From Streptomyces sp. NBC_00249 (GTDB taxonomy: Bacteria; Actinomycetota; Actinomycetes; Streptomycetales; Streptomycetaceae): DNA of 64,000 nt. The stretch is taken from NCBI RefSeq assembly GCF_026342355.1, contig NZ_JAPEMV010000010.1:62001-126000 (forward strand). Reading direction: 5' to 3'. Each line of letters opens with the position of its first letter. Position 1 is the stretch's first letter. Position numbers and translations under genes: made by a program. Shown piece after piece: positions 16,514 through 24,653 of this stretch. Below the pieces are notes generated by a model. That model did no database searches and had not been told where the DNA came from. It saw only the letters and a list, made by a program, of their open reading frames with translations.

Positions 16514-17527
16514 GTGTCCAGGGCGAGAACGGCCCGCCGGATCGCGGCGGGGGCAGCGTACGGCGGGGGCGGACTCGGGCTGGTCGGGGCCGCCGCGGTG
16601 GGACTGGTGCTCGCGGAGGTGCAGTTCGCGAAGCGGACGGTGGGGACCGGGCTGCCGGATCCGCCGCGCGCCGACGGGCTGTACGGGGGCGAGTTCGGCG
16701 GTCCCGAGCTGAGTCCGGGCCCGCTGCGGATGGGCATGCTGGGTGATTCCACGGCGGCCGGCCTGGGTGTGCGCCGGGCCCGTCAGACGCCGGGCGCGCT
16801 GCTGGCCTCGGGACTGGCGGCGGTGGCGGAGCGGCCGGTGGAGCTGCGCAACGTGGCGTTGTCCGGGGCGATGTCCGACGACCTGGACCGTCAGGTGGGC
16901 CTCCTCCTCGACGGGGACGGGCCGCCCCCGGACGTGTGCGTGATCATGATCGGGGCGAACGACGTGACGCGGCGCATGCCGCCGACGCAGTCGGTGCGCC
17001 TGCTCACCTCCGCGGTACGAAGACTGCGCCTGGCGGGCTCGGAGGTGGTGGTCGGGACCTGTCCTGACCTGGGCACGATCGAGCCGGTCTACCAGCCGCT
17101 GCGGTGGATGGCGCGGCGGGTCTCGCGGCAGCTGGCCGCCGCGCAGACGATCGGTGTGGTGGCGCTGGGCGCCCGCACCCTGTCCATGGGGGACCTGCTG
17201 GGCCCGGAGTTCGCGGCGAACCCGCGCGAGATGTTCGGCCCGGACTCCTACCACCCCTCGGCGGAGGGGTACGCGACCGCCGCGATGGCGGTCCTCCCCA
17301 CCCTGTGCGCGGCGCTGGGCCTGTGGCCGGAGTCGGACCGCCTGGACGTCTCCCGGGACGAGGACATGCTGCTGGTGGCCAAGGCGGCCTCCGCCGCCGC
17401 CGGCGAGGCGGGCACCGAGGTCACGGGCGCCCGCGGCCCCTGGGCCCTCCTCAAACACCGCCGGCGCCGGCGCGTCCCGGCCGAAGACCTCCCGGAAGCC
17501 TCCGCCCCGACCCCGGAGTCGGTCTGA
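16514..17527 (+). CDS. SGNH/GDSL-family hydrolase with N-terminal membrane anchor
   Basis: 337 aa from GTG 16514 (GAGGTGG eight bases upstream). A hydrophobic N-terminus (about residues 11-33, LGLVGAAAVGLVLA) anchors or exports the protein. Serine-hydrolase blocks are all present: block I GMLGDSTAAGLGV with the nucleophile Ser79, block III IMIGANDV and block V DSYHPSAEGY with the Asp/His pair. SGNH enzymes cleave esters or act on lipids and cell-wall esters; the substrate is not readable here. The C-terminal 60 residues are charged and Pro/Arg-rich. It lies divergent from cbs, an arrangement I recall from other Streptomyces. Confidence 0.87.
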   Translation: MSRARTARRIAAGAAYGGGGLGLVGAAAVGLVLAEVQFAKRTVGTGLPDPPRADGLYGGEFGGPELSPGPLRMGMLGDSTAAGLGVRRARQTPGALLASGLAAVAERPVELRNVALSGAMSDDLDRQVGLLLDGDGPPPDVCVIMIGANDVTRRMPPTQSVRLLTSAVRRLRLAGSEVVVGTCPDLGTIEPVYQPLRWMARRVSRQLAAAQTIGVVALGARTLSMGDLLGPEFAANPREMFGPDSYHPSAEGYATAAMAVLPTLCAALGLWPESDRLDVSRDEDMLLVAKAASAAAGEAGTEVTGARGPWALLKHRRRRRVPAEDLPEASAPTPESV

Positions 17528-17640
17528 GGCCCCGGCTCCGGAAAACGTCACCGGCATCACATGCCCAGGCCGATGACCTCGACCGTACGGAGCGGTAACT
17601 TCGCTTGCGGTCCCGCAACGACGCACCCCTTGGAGTCCCG

Positions 17641-18861
17641 ATGCCCGAAGCCGTCATCGTTTCCACCGCCCGCTCTCCCATCGGGCGCGCCTTCAAGGGC
17701 TCCCTGAAGGACGTCCGGCCGGACGATCTGACGGCGACGATCATCCAGGCCGCCCTGGCGAAGGTTCCCGGGCTGGACCCGCGCGACATCGACGACCTGA
17801 TGCTGGGCTGCGGCCTGCCGGGTGGCGAGCAGGGCCACAACCTGGGCCGGATCGTCGCGGTGCAGATGGGCATGGACCACCTGCCGGGCCTGACACTGAC
17901 CCGCTACTGCTCCTCCTCGCTCCAGACCTCCCGGATGGCCCTGCACGCCATCAAGGCGGGCGAGGGCGACGTCTTCATCTCCGCGGGCGTCGAGATGGTC
18001 TCCCGTTCCGTGAAGGGCTCCTCGGACGGCCTGCCGGACACCCACAACCCGCTGTTCGCGGACGCGGAGGCCCGTACGGCCGAGGTCGCGCAGAGCACGG
18101 GCTCCTCCTGGCACGACCCGCGTGAGGACGGCCTGATCCCGGACGCGTACATCGCGATGGGGCAGACCGCCGAGAACCTGGCGCGGCTGAAGGGCGTGAC
18201 CCGCCAGGACATGGACGAGTTCGGCGTCCGTTCGCAGAACCTGGCCGAAGAGGCCATCAAGAACGGCTTCTGGGCCCGCGAGATCACCCCGGTCACCACC
18301 CCGGACGGCACGGTCGTCTCCACCGACGACGGCCCGCGCGCCGGTGTCACGCTGGAGGGCGTCCAGGGCCTGAAGCCCGTCTTCCGCCCCGACGGCCTGA
18401 TCACGGCCGGCAACTGCTGCCCGCTGAACGACGGCGCGGCCGCCCTCGTCATCATGAGCGACACCAAGGCGCGGGAGCTGGGCCTGACCCCGCTGGCCCG
18501 GATCGTCTCCACCGGTGTCACCGGCCTCTCGCCCGAGATCATGGGCCTGGGCCCGGTCGAGGCGTCGAAGCAGGCCCTGAAGCGGGCCGGTCTGACCGTC
18601 GGCGACATCGACCTGTTCGAGATCAACGAGGCCTTCGCGGCGCAGGTCATCCCGTCGTACCGGGACCTGGAGATCCCGCTCGACAAGCTGAACGTCAACG
18701 GTGGGGCCATCGCCGTCGGTCACCCGTTCGGGATGACCGGTGCCCGCATCACCGGCACCCTGATCAACAGCCTGCAGTTCCACGACAAGCAGTTCGGTCT
18801 GGAGACCATGTGCGTGGGCGGCGGCCAGGGCATGGCGATGGTCATCGAGCGGCTGAGCTGA
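17641..18861 (+). CDS. Acetyl-CoA acetyltransferase (thiolase)
   Basis: 406 aa from ATG 17641 with GGAG seven bases upstream. It catalyses thiolytic cleavage or condensation of acyl-CoA. The three catalytic elements are present: nucleophile Cys90 in LTRYCSSSLQT, the histidine in GGAIAVGHPFGMTGAR, and the second cysteine in TMCVGGGQGMAM; NEAFAAQ is also conserved. Length and the absence of a partner hydratase/dehydrogenase gene fit a biosynthetic or general acetyl-CoA acetyltransferase rather than a fused FadA operon, but both uses are possible. The 16 bases covering its last codons and stop are repeated at 18921-18936. Confidence 0.93.
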   Translation: MPEAVIVSTARSPIGRAFKGSLKDVRPDDLTATIIQAALAKVPGLDPRDIDDLMLGCGLPGGEQGHNLGRIVAVQMGMDHLPGLTLTRYCSSSLQTSRMALHAIKAGEGDVFISAGVEMVSRSVKGSSDGLPDTHNPLFADAEARTAEVAQSTGSSWHDPREDGLIPDAYIAMGQTAENLARLKGVTRQDMDEFGVRSQNLAEEAIKNGFWAREITPVTTPDGTVVSTDDGPRAGVTLEGVQGLKPVFRPDGLITAGNCCPLNDGAAALVIMSDTKARELGLTPLARIVSTGVTGLSPEIMGLGPVEASKQALKRAGLTVGDIDLFEINEAFAAQVIPSYRDLEIPLDKLNVNGGAIAVGHPFGMTGARITGTLINSLQFHDKQFGLETMCVGGGQGMAMVIERLS

Positions 18862-19258
18862 GCCGTAGCGGAGGGTGGCACCTGCCCGCAGCGGTGGCGA
18901 AGCTCAGCGCGACCACAAGATCGAGCGGCTGAGCTAATACTGGCCGCGTCGTAGCGGAGGGTAGGACCTCCGCTACCCGCTCCAGTACCGCACCCAGGCC
19001 CCGCAAGGAATCCTCTAGATCGATGCGGTGTACTGGCGTCGAATCTAATCGCGTCGCGGCCGACCTGTGACCGAATCTCCCCCAGGATGTGACCTTTGTC
19101 CTGGGGGATCGGTATTTACGCAGGTCAGACGGTATCCCCCGGGTCCCGCAAGGACGAAAGACCTGTCCAATTCATGACGTAATGCACTGCACGCCATTCC
19201 CAGCACAGGACAAGCTGATGTAGGAAGTCGGGGGATCGAATCAATCAGGAGTTAGTCA
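18862..19258. other. Intergenic region with a partial duplication and two hairpins
   Basis: The region holds no gene. The thiolase end (18844-18859) recurs exactly at 18921-18936, and CGTAGCGGAGGGT recurs at 18951. A 10-bp hairpin at 19078-19087/19099-19108 (TCCCCCAGGA) and AT-richer DNA at 19150-19258 probably include the promoter of the next gene. Confidence 0.6.
18952..18977 (+). terminator. Terminator-like hairpin after the thiolase
   Basis: GTAGCGGAGG (18952-18961) pairs perfectly with CCTCCGCTAC (18968-18977) across a 6-nt loop, 90 bases after the thiolase stop. Confidence 0.65.
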
Positions 19259-20071
19259 GTGAGCGCCATGTCTCTTGCCCTGCTGCTGACCACGGCCGCT
19301 GCCACGGCCGTGGGCGCTGCTGCGCTGCACGCCGTACACGGACTGCGCAAGCAGGTCACGGCCCTGCGCGGTGAGCTGACGGTGTCGGCCCACCCGCGTG
19401 CCGCGACCGTCCCGCACGCCCGCGGCGCCGTGGAGTCGCCCGCCGCCGAGATACGAGCCGCCGTGGCCGAAGCCCTCGCCGAGGAGCGTGAGCGCGAGCT
19501 GGCCGAGGCGCGGGCCTTCTGGGCCGCGCAGGAGGCCCGTGACGCCGCCGACGCCCCGTCGCTGCTGGGCGGCCTGCCCGGGCTCGGCGAGGACAGCCCG
19601 GTCTTCCTGCCCCGGCAGGCGGACATGGTCGGGCTGGAGCCGGTGCTCGGTGACGACCTCGCCGACGAGTACCCGGAGGACTCGGCCGAGCTGGCCGCGG
19701 CCCGCCGGCGCCACCCCTCGCACCCGGACTTCGTCCCGGTGCAGGCGCACCCCGGCGCCGACCACGAGCGCACGGTCAGCCGCCTGGAGGAGCTCGCGGA
19801 GGCCCGTACGGCCCTCGCGGACGTCCGCCCGGGCCCGCTGGGCACCCTCGACGTGTACGTGTTCACCGACGGCACCACGCTGTGCATGACCCCGGGCCAC
19901 CGGGAGACGGCGGAGCGGCTGGCGCACGCCCTGCGTTCGGGTACCGCTCCGGTGCTGCTGGGCGGCTCGGGCATCTCGGGCGCCTACGCCCTGACCTTCT
20001 CCTGCGGTGACGCCGAGGACCCCGACAGCAACGTCTACATCCTCGCGGACCGCGTCATCGCATCGCTCTGA
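19259..20071 (+). CDS. Conserved hypothetical membrane-anchored protein
   Basis: 270 aa from GTG 19259 (AGGAG eight bases upstream). An N-terminal hydrophobic helix (SLALLLTTAAATAVGAAAL) is followed by a charged coiled-coil-like segment (about 60-100, ALAEERERELAEARAFWAAQ), a Pro-rich middle and a compact C-terminal domain (about 195-270, DVYVFTDGTTLCMTPGHRE to NVYILADRVIASL). I do not recognise a family. The last 17 bases overlap the convergent gene. Expression level and role are unknown; the even codon use says it is a genuine gene. Confidence 0.75.
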   Translation: MSAMSLALLLTTAAATAVGAAALHAVHGLRKQVTALRGELTVSAHPRAATVPHARGAVESPAAEIRAAVAEALAEERERELAEARAFWAAQEARDAADAPSLLGGLPGLGEDSPVFLPRQADMVGLEPVLGDDLADEYPEDSAELAAARRRHPSHPDFVPVQAHPGADHERTVSRLEELAEARTALADVRPGPLGTLDVYVFTDGTTLCMTPGHRETAERLAHALRSGTAPVLLGGSGISGAYALTFSCGDAEDPDSNVYILADRVIASL

Positions 20072-20402
20072 CTTCCGCCTGTTCCACCAGCGCCACGGCC
20101 TCGTCCAGCATCTCGGACGGGGCCTTCGTGCTGTCGCCCTCCTTCAGGGCGCGCAGGGCCTCGGCGAGGTCCTGACCGGCGACCGCGACCTGGTCCCCGA
20201 CGACGAAGACGCCCGCGTCCGGCATCCGCCGCGCCGGCGCCGCCCCCCGAGGGTCCTCCAGGCGCTGTGCGCGGACGGCGAGCTCCCGGGCCAGCTCCAG
20301 CGCCTCGGCGGCGGCGCCGCGCGTCAGGCGGCTCTGCGGGGCCGCCCGCAGCCGGTCGGCGAATCGTTCCACGGCGGCGCTCAGGGGCGAGGTATCCAGC
20401 AC
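20055..20402 (-). CDS. Small helical protein, function unknown
   Basis: 115 aa from GTG 20402 with AAGG nine bases upstream. The protein is mostly alpha-helical and acidic-basic mixed (ALELARELAVRAQRLEDP and LDEAVALVEQAEVRAMR), soluble, with no cysteine or catalytic motif. It overlaps the 3' end of the preceding convergent gene by 17 bases. The TnpB element lies just upstream of its start and may have displaced its promoter. Confidence 0.65.
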   Translation of the reverse strand: MLDTSPLSAAVERFADRLRAAPQSRLTRGAAAEALELARELAVRAQRLEDPRGAAPARRMPDAGVFVVGDQVAVAGQDLAEALRALKEGDSTKAPSEMLDEAVALVEQAEVRAMR

Positions 20403-20429
20403 GCGGCCGACCTTACCGGCGATCCCGTG

Positions 20430-21770
20430 CGAGCAGCTATCTCACATAAGTCGTCAGACCAAGAAAAATCAGATCAATGCAGCTGTCTTCGTACATGAAG
20501 GCGAGGGAGGGGCATACCGTCCCTCGCTTGCAGCTGCGCTACAACTACCGGGTGTACCCGGACGCCGGTCAGCGTCACGCCCTGACGCGGGCGTTCGGGT
20601 GTGCCCGCGTGGTGTGGAACGACTGCCTGCGGGCTCGCCGCAAGGCACAGGCGGAGGGTCGGCCATACGTGTCGTCGTCCGAGCTGTCGAAGGTGTACAT
20701 CACCCAGGCCAAGCGCACCGAGGCACGCAACTGGCTGGCTGCTGTATCGGCTGTCGTGCTCCAGCAGTCCCTACGCGATCTCGATCGCGCGTTCACCCAC
20801 TTCTTCGAGTCGATCTCCGGCGGACATCCAGGCTGGAAGGTTGCGCCTCCCCGGTTCAAGTCGAAGAAGGACGCCCGTCAGTCGATCCGCCTCAACACCA
20901 ACGCCTTCACCGTGAGGGCCAACGGCAGGGTGTACGTGGCGAAGATTGGCGACCTGAGGGTGCGGTGGTCGCGGCCACTACCGGCCGATCCGACTTCCCT
21001 GACGATCGTCAAGGACGCGGCGGGGCGGTACTTCGCCAGCTTCGTCGTCGACACCCAGCCGAACATCCTTGCGGAGCTGGACACCGAGGTCGGAATCGAT
21101 CTCGGCCTGACGACGTTCGCCGTCCTCTCCGACGGTACGAAGATCTCTTCCCCACGATTCCTACGGCGGGCGGAGAAGAAGCTGAAGCGGCTTCAGCGTG
21201 ATCTGTCGCGGAAGGTGAAGGGGTCGAGGAATCGGGCGAAGGCCAGGATCAAGGTCGCCCGGCAGCATGCGCGAGTGGCCGACCGACGGCGGGACTGGCA
21301 CCACAAGGCGTCCACACAGATCATCCGCGACAACCAAGCGGTGTACGTAGAAGACCTCGCGGTGCACGCCCTCGGCCGGACCCGGCTCGCCAAGTCGGTG
21401 CACGACGCAGGCTGGGGCACCTTCGTAAGCATGCTGGAGTACAAGGCCTCAAAGCACGGCCGCCACTTCGGGAGGATCGGCCGCTTCGAGCCGACTTCCC
21501 AGATCTGCTCCACATGCGGCCACAGAGACGGCCCTAAGCCGCTCCACGTCCGCGAATGGACGTGCGCGCAGTGCGGGACGGTCCACGACCGGGACGAGAA
21601 CGCAGCGATCAACACCCTGGCCGCCGGGCGTGCGGACAGGCTAAACGCCTCGTGGAGCGCAGGTCAGACCGCGACGAGAGTCCCGGCACCGCGCGGTGAA
21701 GCAGGAAGCCACCCAGACGGCCACCCGGCCGTGGCAGGAATCCCAGGCCTTCGACCTGGGAGCACGTCAA
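20430..21770 (+). mobile_element. IS200/IS605-type element carrying tnpB only
   Basis: Ends are estimated. The left side is AT-rich (20430-20500) and has a perfect 8-bp hairpin GCGAGGGA/TCCCTCGC at 20501-20508 and 20520-20527. The right side has the hairpin CCCAGG/CCTGGG (21742-21747 and 21755-21760) followed by AGCACGTCAA, the usual right-end signature of actinobacterial tnpB elements. No tnpA (Y1 transposase) is present, so it can move only with help in trans. The guide (omega) RNA would be the 3' part of the tnpB transcript ending at about 21770. Confidence 0.7.
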
Positions 21771-21823
21771 GCGGCGCCCCGGCACCATTGCCAACGGGCG
21801 AACTCTCCGGCACGGTGACGTGA
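20477..21823 (+). CDS. tnpB: TnpB, RNA-guided nuclease of IS200/IS605 family
   Basis: 448 aa from ATG 20477 (ATG 20495 also possible; no clear ribosome site). The split RuvC nuclease is intact: Asp208 in EVGIDLGLTTFAVL, Glu292 in VYVEDLAVHAL and Asp373 in HDRDENAAINTLA. The zinc finger has two CxxC pairs (CSTCGHR, Cys344/347, and CAQCGTVH, Cys363/366). The N-terminal helix-turn-helix domain reads RVYPDAGQRHALTRAFGCARVVWN. All catalytic residues survive, so it may be active. The C-terminal 60 residues read through the right-end hairpin and stop about 50 bases beyond the presumed element end. A/T-ending codons are more common than in its neighbours, consistent with transfer. Confidence 0.92.
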   Translation: MQLSSYMKAREGHTVPRLQLRYNYRVYPDAGQRHALTRAFGCARVVWNDCLRARRKAQAEGRPYVSSSELSKVYITQAKRTEARNWLAAVSAVVLQQSLRDLDRAFTHFFESISGGHPGWKVAPPRFKSKKDARQSIRLNTNAFTVRANGRVYVAKIGDLRVRWSRPLPADPTSLTIVKDAAGRYFASFVVDTQPNILAELDTEVGIDLGLTTFAVLSDGTKISSPRFLRRAEKKLKRLQRDLSRKVKGSRNRAKARIKVARQHARVADRRRDWHHKASTQIIRDNQAVYVEDLAVHALGRTRLAKSVHDAGWGTFVSMLEYKASKHGRHFGRIGRFEPTSQICSTCGHRDGPKPLHVREWTCAQCGTVHDRDENAAINTLAAGRADRLNASWSAGQTATRVPAPRGEAGSHPDGHPAVAGIPGLRPGSTSSGAPAPLPTGELSGTVT

Positions 21824-21865
21824 AGGGAACAGCACGACAGCACGGCAAACCTTCCGGAGGCGCCC

Positions 21866-22096
21866 ATGTCCGTAGAGTTCTCCGAGCAGACCCACCGCAA
21901 CATGATCGACAGAATCCCCCAGGCCACCGGTCGTGACATCTCCGACTGGCTCCGCGCCGTGGACGAGGGCCCCTCCCTCGTCCGGTTCGAGGAGAAGGTC
22001 AGCTGGCTGCGCGGCGCGCACGAGCTGTCGTACGGCCAGGCGAAGGCGATCATCCACGAGTACGACCTGCGCAGAGCGGCCCGCCGGTTCGGCTGA
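21866..22096 (+). CDS. DUF4287-type small protein
   Basis: 76 aa from ATG 21866 with GGAGG six bases upstream. The sequence ATGRDISDWLRAVDE and LRGAHELSYGQAKAIIHEYDLRRA fits the DUF4287 family of short helical proteins, which have no established function. It starts 43 bases after the tnpB stop; its own promoter was probably cut by or lies within the element end. It ends before a strong terminator shared with the convergent Bax-inhibitor-like gene. Confidence 0.8.
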   Translation: MSVEFSEQTHRNMIDRIPQATGRDISDWLRAVDEGPSLVRFEEKVSWLRGAHELSYGQAKAIIHEYDLRRAARRFG

Positions 22097-22189
22097 GCGG
22101 CCGTCCCCCGGGGTCCGTCCCCCGACTCCCCTCCCCCGAGCCGAACGTCCCCGACCCGGACCGTCCCCGACCCGACGTCCCCGAGATGC

Positions 22190-22228
22190 GGGAAGGCCCC
22201 GCGAGCGGCGTGCTCGCGGGGCCTTCCC
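22190..22228. terminator. Bidirectional terminator
   Basis: A perfect 17-bp stem (22190-22206 with 22212-22228, loop GGCGT) lies between convergent genes. Confidence 0.92.
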
Positions 22229-22247
22229 CATGCGTCTACCGGTACGA

Positions 22248-23102
22248 CTAGTCGTCGCCCGAGAGGATCTGGAACAGGCGCAGCAGCTCCAGGTAGATCC
22301 ACACCAGGGTCAGGGTGAGGCCGAAGGCCGCCAGCCAGGACTCCTCGCGCGGGGCGCCGTAGGTCACGCCGTCCTCGACCTGCTTGAAGTCCAGGGCGAG
22401 GAAGCAGGCACCGAGGATGACACCGATGATGCCGAAGACGATGCCCAGCGGGCCGCTGCGGAAGCCGAGGCCGTCACCGCCGCCGAAGAGCATGAACAGC
22501 GAGTTCACGACCATCAGCAGGACGAAGCCGAGGGCGGCCGCCATCACGAAGCCGGTGAACCGGCGGGTGACGCGGATCCAGCGCATCTTGTACGCGAACA
22601 GCACGGCGCCGAAGACGCACATCGTGCCCAGGACGGCCTGGACGACCACGCCGGGGCTGATGTAGGTGCTGGTGACCATGCTGATGACGCCGAGGAAGAC
22701 ACCCTCGAACGCCGCGTAGCCGAGGATCAGCGCGGGGGACGGCTTGCGCTTGAAGCTCTGGACCATCGCGAGGACGAACGCCACGAGGGCGGAGCCGATC
22801 GCGATGCCGTACGACACGCCGAGACGGGCCGGGTCGACCGGCAGGGCGAGCCAGGCGATGGTCGCGGTGACGATCAGGGTGCCGAGCGTCATGGCCGTGC
22901 GGGTCACGACGTCGTCGATGGTCATCGCGTTGCCGCGCACCGGGGCCGCCGGCATGCCGGTGGCCGGGTCGGTGGCGTAAGGATTCGTCGCGTACGGGTT
23001 GGTCGCGGTCCCGGCCTGCGCGTGCTGCGCCTCGAAGCCCGCGTAGCCGCCGTTGTCGCGGCTGAACCCCCGTCGCGAGAAGACCGGGTTACTGCTCCTC
23101 AT
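22248..23102 (-). CDS. Bax inhibitor-1/YccA family membrane protein
   Basis: 284 aa from ATG 23102 (GGAGGAG upstream). About 60 residues of cytoplasmic N-terminus with NPYATNPYATDP repeats lead into seven hydrophobic segments (for example TLGTLIVTATIAWLALPV, ALILGYAAFEGVFLGVIS and IVFGIIGVILGACFLALDF). The Asp in the last part (ALDFKQVEDGV) matches the BI-1 pore region. Family members are calcium- or proton-leak channels or protease partners in the cytoplasmic membrane; the bacterial role is poorly defined. It is monocistronic between bldA and the terminator at 22190. Confidence 0.9.
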   Translation of the reverse strand: MRSSNPVFSRRGFSRDNGGYAGFEAQHAQAGTATNPYATNPYATDPATGMPAAPVRGNAMTIDDVVTRTAMTLGTLIVTATIAWLALPVDPARLGVSYGIAIGSALVAFVLAMVQSFKRKPSPALILGYAAFEGVFLGVISMVTSTYISPGVVVQAVLGTMCVFGAVLFAYKMRWIRVTRRFTGFVMAAALGFVLLMVVNSLFMLFGGGDGLGFRSGPLGIVFGIIGVILGACFLALDFKQVEDGVTYGAPREESWLAAFGLTLTLVWIYLELLRLFQILSGDD

Positions 23103-23239
23103 CTCACTCCTCCATGGCCACGGTGCGCAGCCTTGCTCTCAGAGTAATGCGCTCGCAAAGGAAGCACCCTACTGCTGGAGGAGGATCTTAGGAGAAGTGG
23201 CGGCGAACCGCAGTGGATAAACGGAGGGAGCCGCTGAAG

Positions 23240-23321
23240 TGCCCGGAGCCGGACTCGAACCGGCACGGCCCGAGGGCCAGCGAGGTTTAAGCTCGCCGTG
23301 TCTGCATTCCACCATCCGGGC
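23240..23321 (-). tRNA. bldA: tRNA-Leu(UAA), the bldA tRNA
   Basis: The minus strand folds as a class II tRNA: acceptor GCCCGGA/TCCGGGC, anticodon stem GCGAG/CTCGC around loop CTTAAAC with anticodon TAA, a long variable arm (TGGCCCTCGGGCCGT) and the T-arm GCCGG TTCGAGT CCGGC. No CCA is encoded. This tRNA reads the rare UUA codon; in Streptomyces it is bldA, which limits translation of TTA-containing genes for development and secondary metabolism. The body agrees with the S. coelicolor bldA sequence as I remember it. In this window only the gene at 60254 was found to contain an in-frame TTA. Confidence 0.97.
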
Positions 23322-23774
23322 AAGGCGCAGCGGGCCCCCGTAGAAAAGCCTTGAACGCTATGCCGACCCTATCCGGAACCCCCAGGACGACAGACGGACG
23401 TCTATCCGATGTTGTCTGATTTTATTGGCGCTTGAGGGGGCGTCAGAGCCGATAAGTCGCGGTGGCACCGCTCCGGGCGAGGCTGCCCCCCGCCGTGGGA
23501 TTGACGGAATTTCGCTGCCGCGCGCCACCCCGTCCGCCACCCCGGACCACCCCGTGTGCCACCCCCCGGACCGCCCCGGACCGCCCCGGCCGCGGCCGCG
23601 GCGCACGGCCGGCTCTCGGGGGCCCTGTCATACCAGAGGAGGACTCCGCGCCTCCGCCGGTCAGACTCCAGTGGGCCACCGAACGGGCACCGGGGCTGAT
23701 CCCCGGCGGGGGTGGGCGCGGAGACGATGGGAGGGTCCCGCCCCAGGCAGCAGCCGCTCGACAGGAGTACCTCC
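23322..23774. other. Intergenic region between bldA and the ABC exporter
   Basis: The region probably holds the bldA promoter (23330-23400, AT-richer, minus direction) and that of the ABC operon (plus direction). The middle (23525-23600) is a C-rich plus-strand stretch of imperfect CCACCCC and GGACCGCCCC repeats. No gene is seen. Confidence 0.5.
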
Positions 23775-24548
23775 GTGACCGCCATGAACTACGCCCCGCA
23801 CACCACCCAGGCCGTGGCCGCCCGCGCCGACCGCCTCTCCAAGGTGTACGGCCAGGGCGAGACCCAGGTGGTCGCACTCGACAACGTCTCCGTCGACTTC
23901 GCGCAGGGCCAGTTCACCGCGATCATGGGCCCCTCCGGCTCCGGCAAGTCCACGCTGATGCACTGCGTCGCCGGGCTGGACACCTTCTCCTCCGGCTCGG
24001 TCCGCATCGGCGAGACCGAGCTCGGCAGCCTCAAGGACAAGCAGCTGACCCAGCTGCGCCGCGACAAGATCGGCTTCATCTTCCAGGCCTTCAACCTGCT
24101 GCCGACCCTGACGGCCCTGGAGAACATCACGCTGCCCATGGACATCGCGGGCCGCAAGCCCGACAAGCAGTGGCTGGACACCGTGATCGCCATGGTCGGC
24201 CTCTCCGACCGGCTCTCCCACCGTCCGACGCAGCTCTCCGGCGGCCAGCAGCAGCGCGTGGCCGTGGCCCGCGCCCTGGCCTCCCGCCCCGAGATCATCT
24301 TCGGCGACGAGCCCACCGGAAACCTCGACTCCCGCTCCGGCGCCGAGGTCCTCGGCTTCCTGCGCAACTCCGTCCGCGAGCTCGGCCAGACCGTCGTGAT
24401 GGTCACCCACGACCCGGTCGCCGCCTCCTACGCGGACCGCGTCATCTTCCTCGCCGACGGCCGCATCGTCGACGAGATGCTCAGCCCCACGGCCGACGGC
24501 GTGCTCGACCGGATGAAGGCCTTCGACGCCAAGGGCCGCACCAGCTGA
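23775..24548 (+). CDS. ABC transporter ATP-binding protein (MacB/LolD type)
   Basis: 257 aa from GTG 23775 (AGGAG seven bases upstream). Walker A GPSGSGKST, Q-loop FIFQAFNLLP, signature LSGGQQQR, Walker B IIFGDEPTGNLDS and the H-loop VMVTHDP are all intact. The pattern fits the LolD/MacB group that powers FtsX-like permeases; these export peptides, drugs or lipoproteins, or signal envelope state, without a separate binding protein. The permease follows after 105 bases. It is closely related to the ATPase at 57556-58344. Confidence 0.93.
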   Translation: MTAMNYAPHTTQAVAARADRLSKVYGQGETQVVALDNVSVDFAQGQFTAIMGPSGSGKSTLMHCVAGLDTFSSGSVRIGETELGSLKDKQLTQLRRDKIGFIFQAFNLLPTLTALENITLPMDIAGRKPDKQWLDTVIAMVGLSDRLSHRPTQLSGGQQQRVAVARALASRPEIIFGDEPTGNLDSRSGAEVLGFLRNSVRELGQTVVMVTHDPVAASYADRVIFLADGRIVDEMLSPTADGVLDRMKAFDAKGRTS

Positions 24549-24653
24549 ACCGGCGCCGCCCGGCGGCTCCCGAAGCCCTCCGAAGCCCCCGCGAGGCCCC
24601 CGTGGCCGCCCGGGGCTTCCTCCAGACTTTCCAGCCCCAGGACTGAGATCCCC

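Noticed and set aside
19078..19258. Riboswitch before the hypothetical gene at 19259
   Set aside because: There is a hairpin, but none of the conserved blocks of riboswitch classes I know are present.
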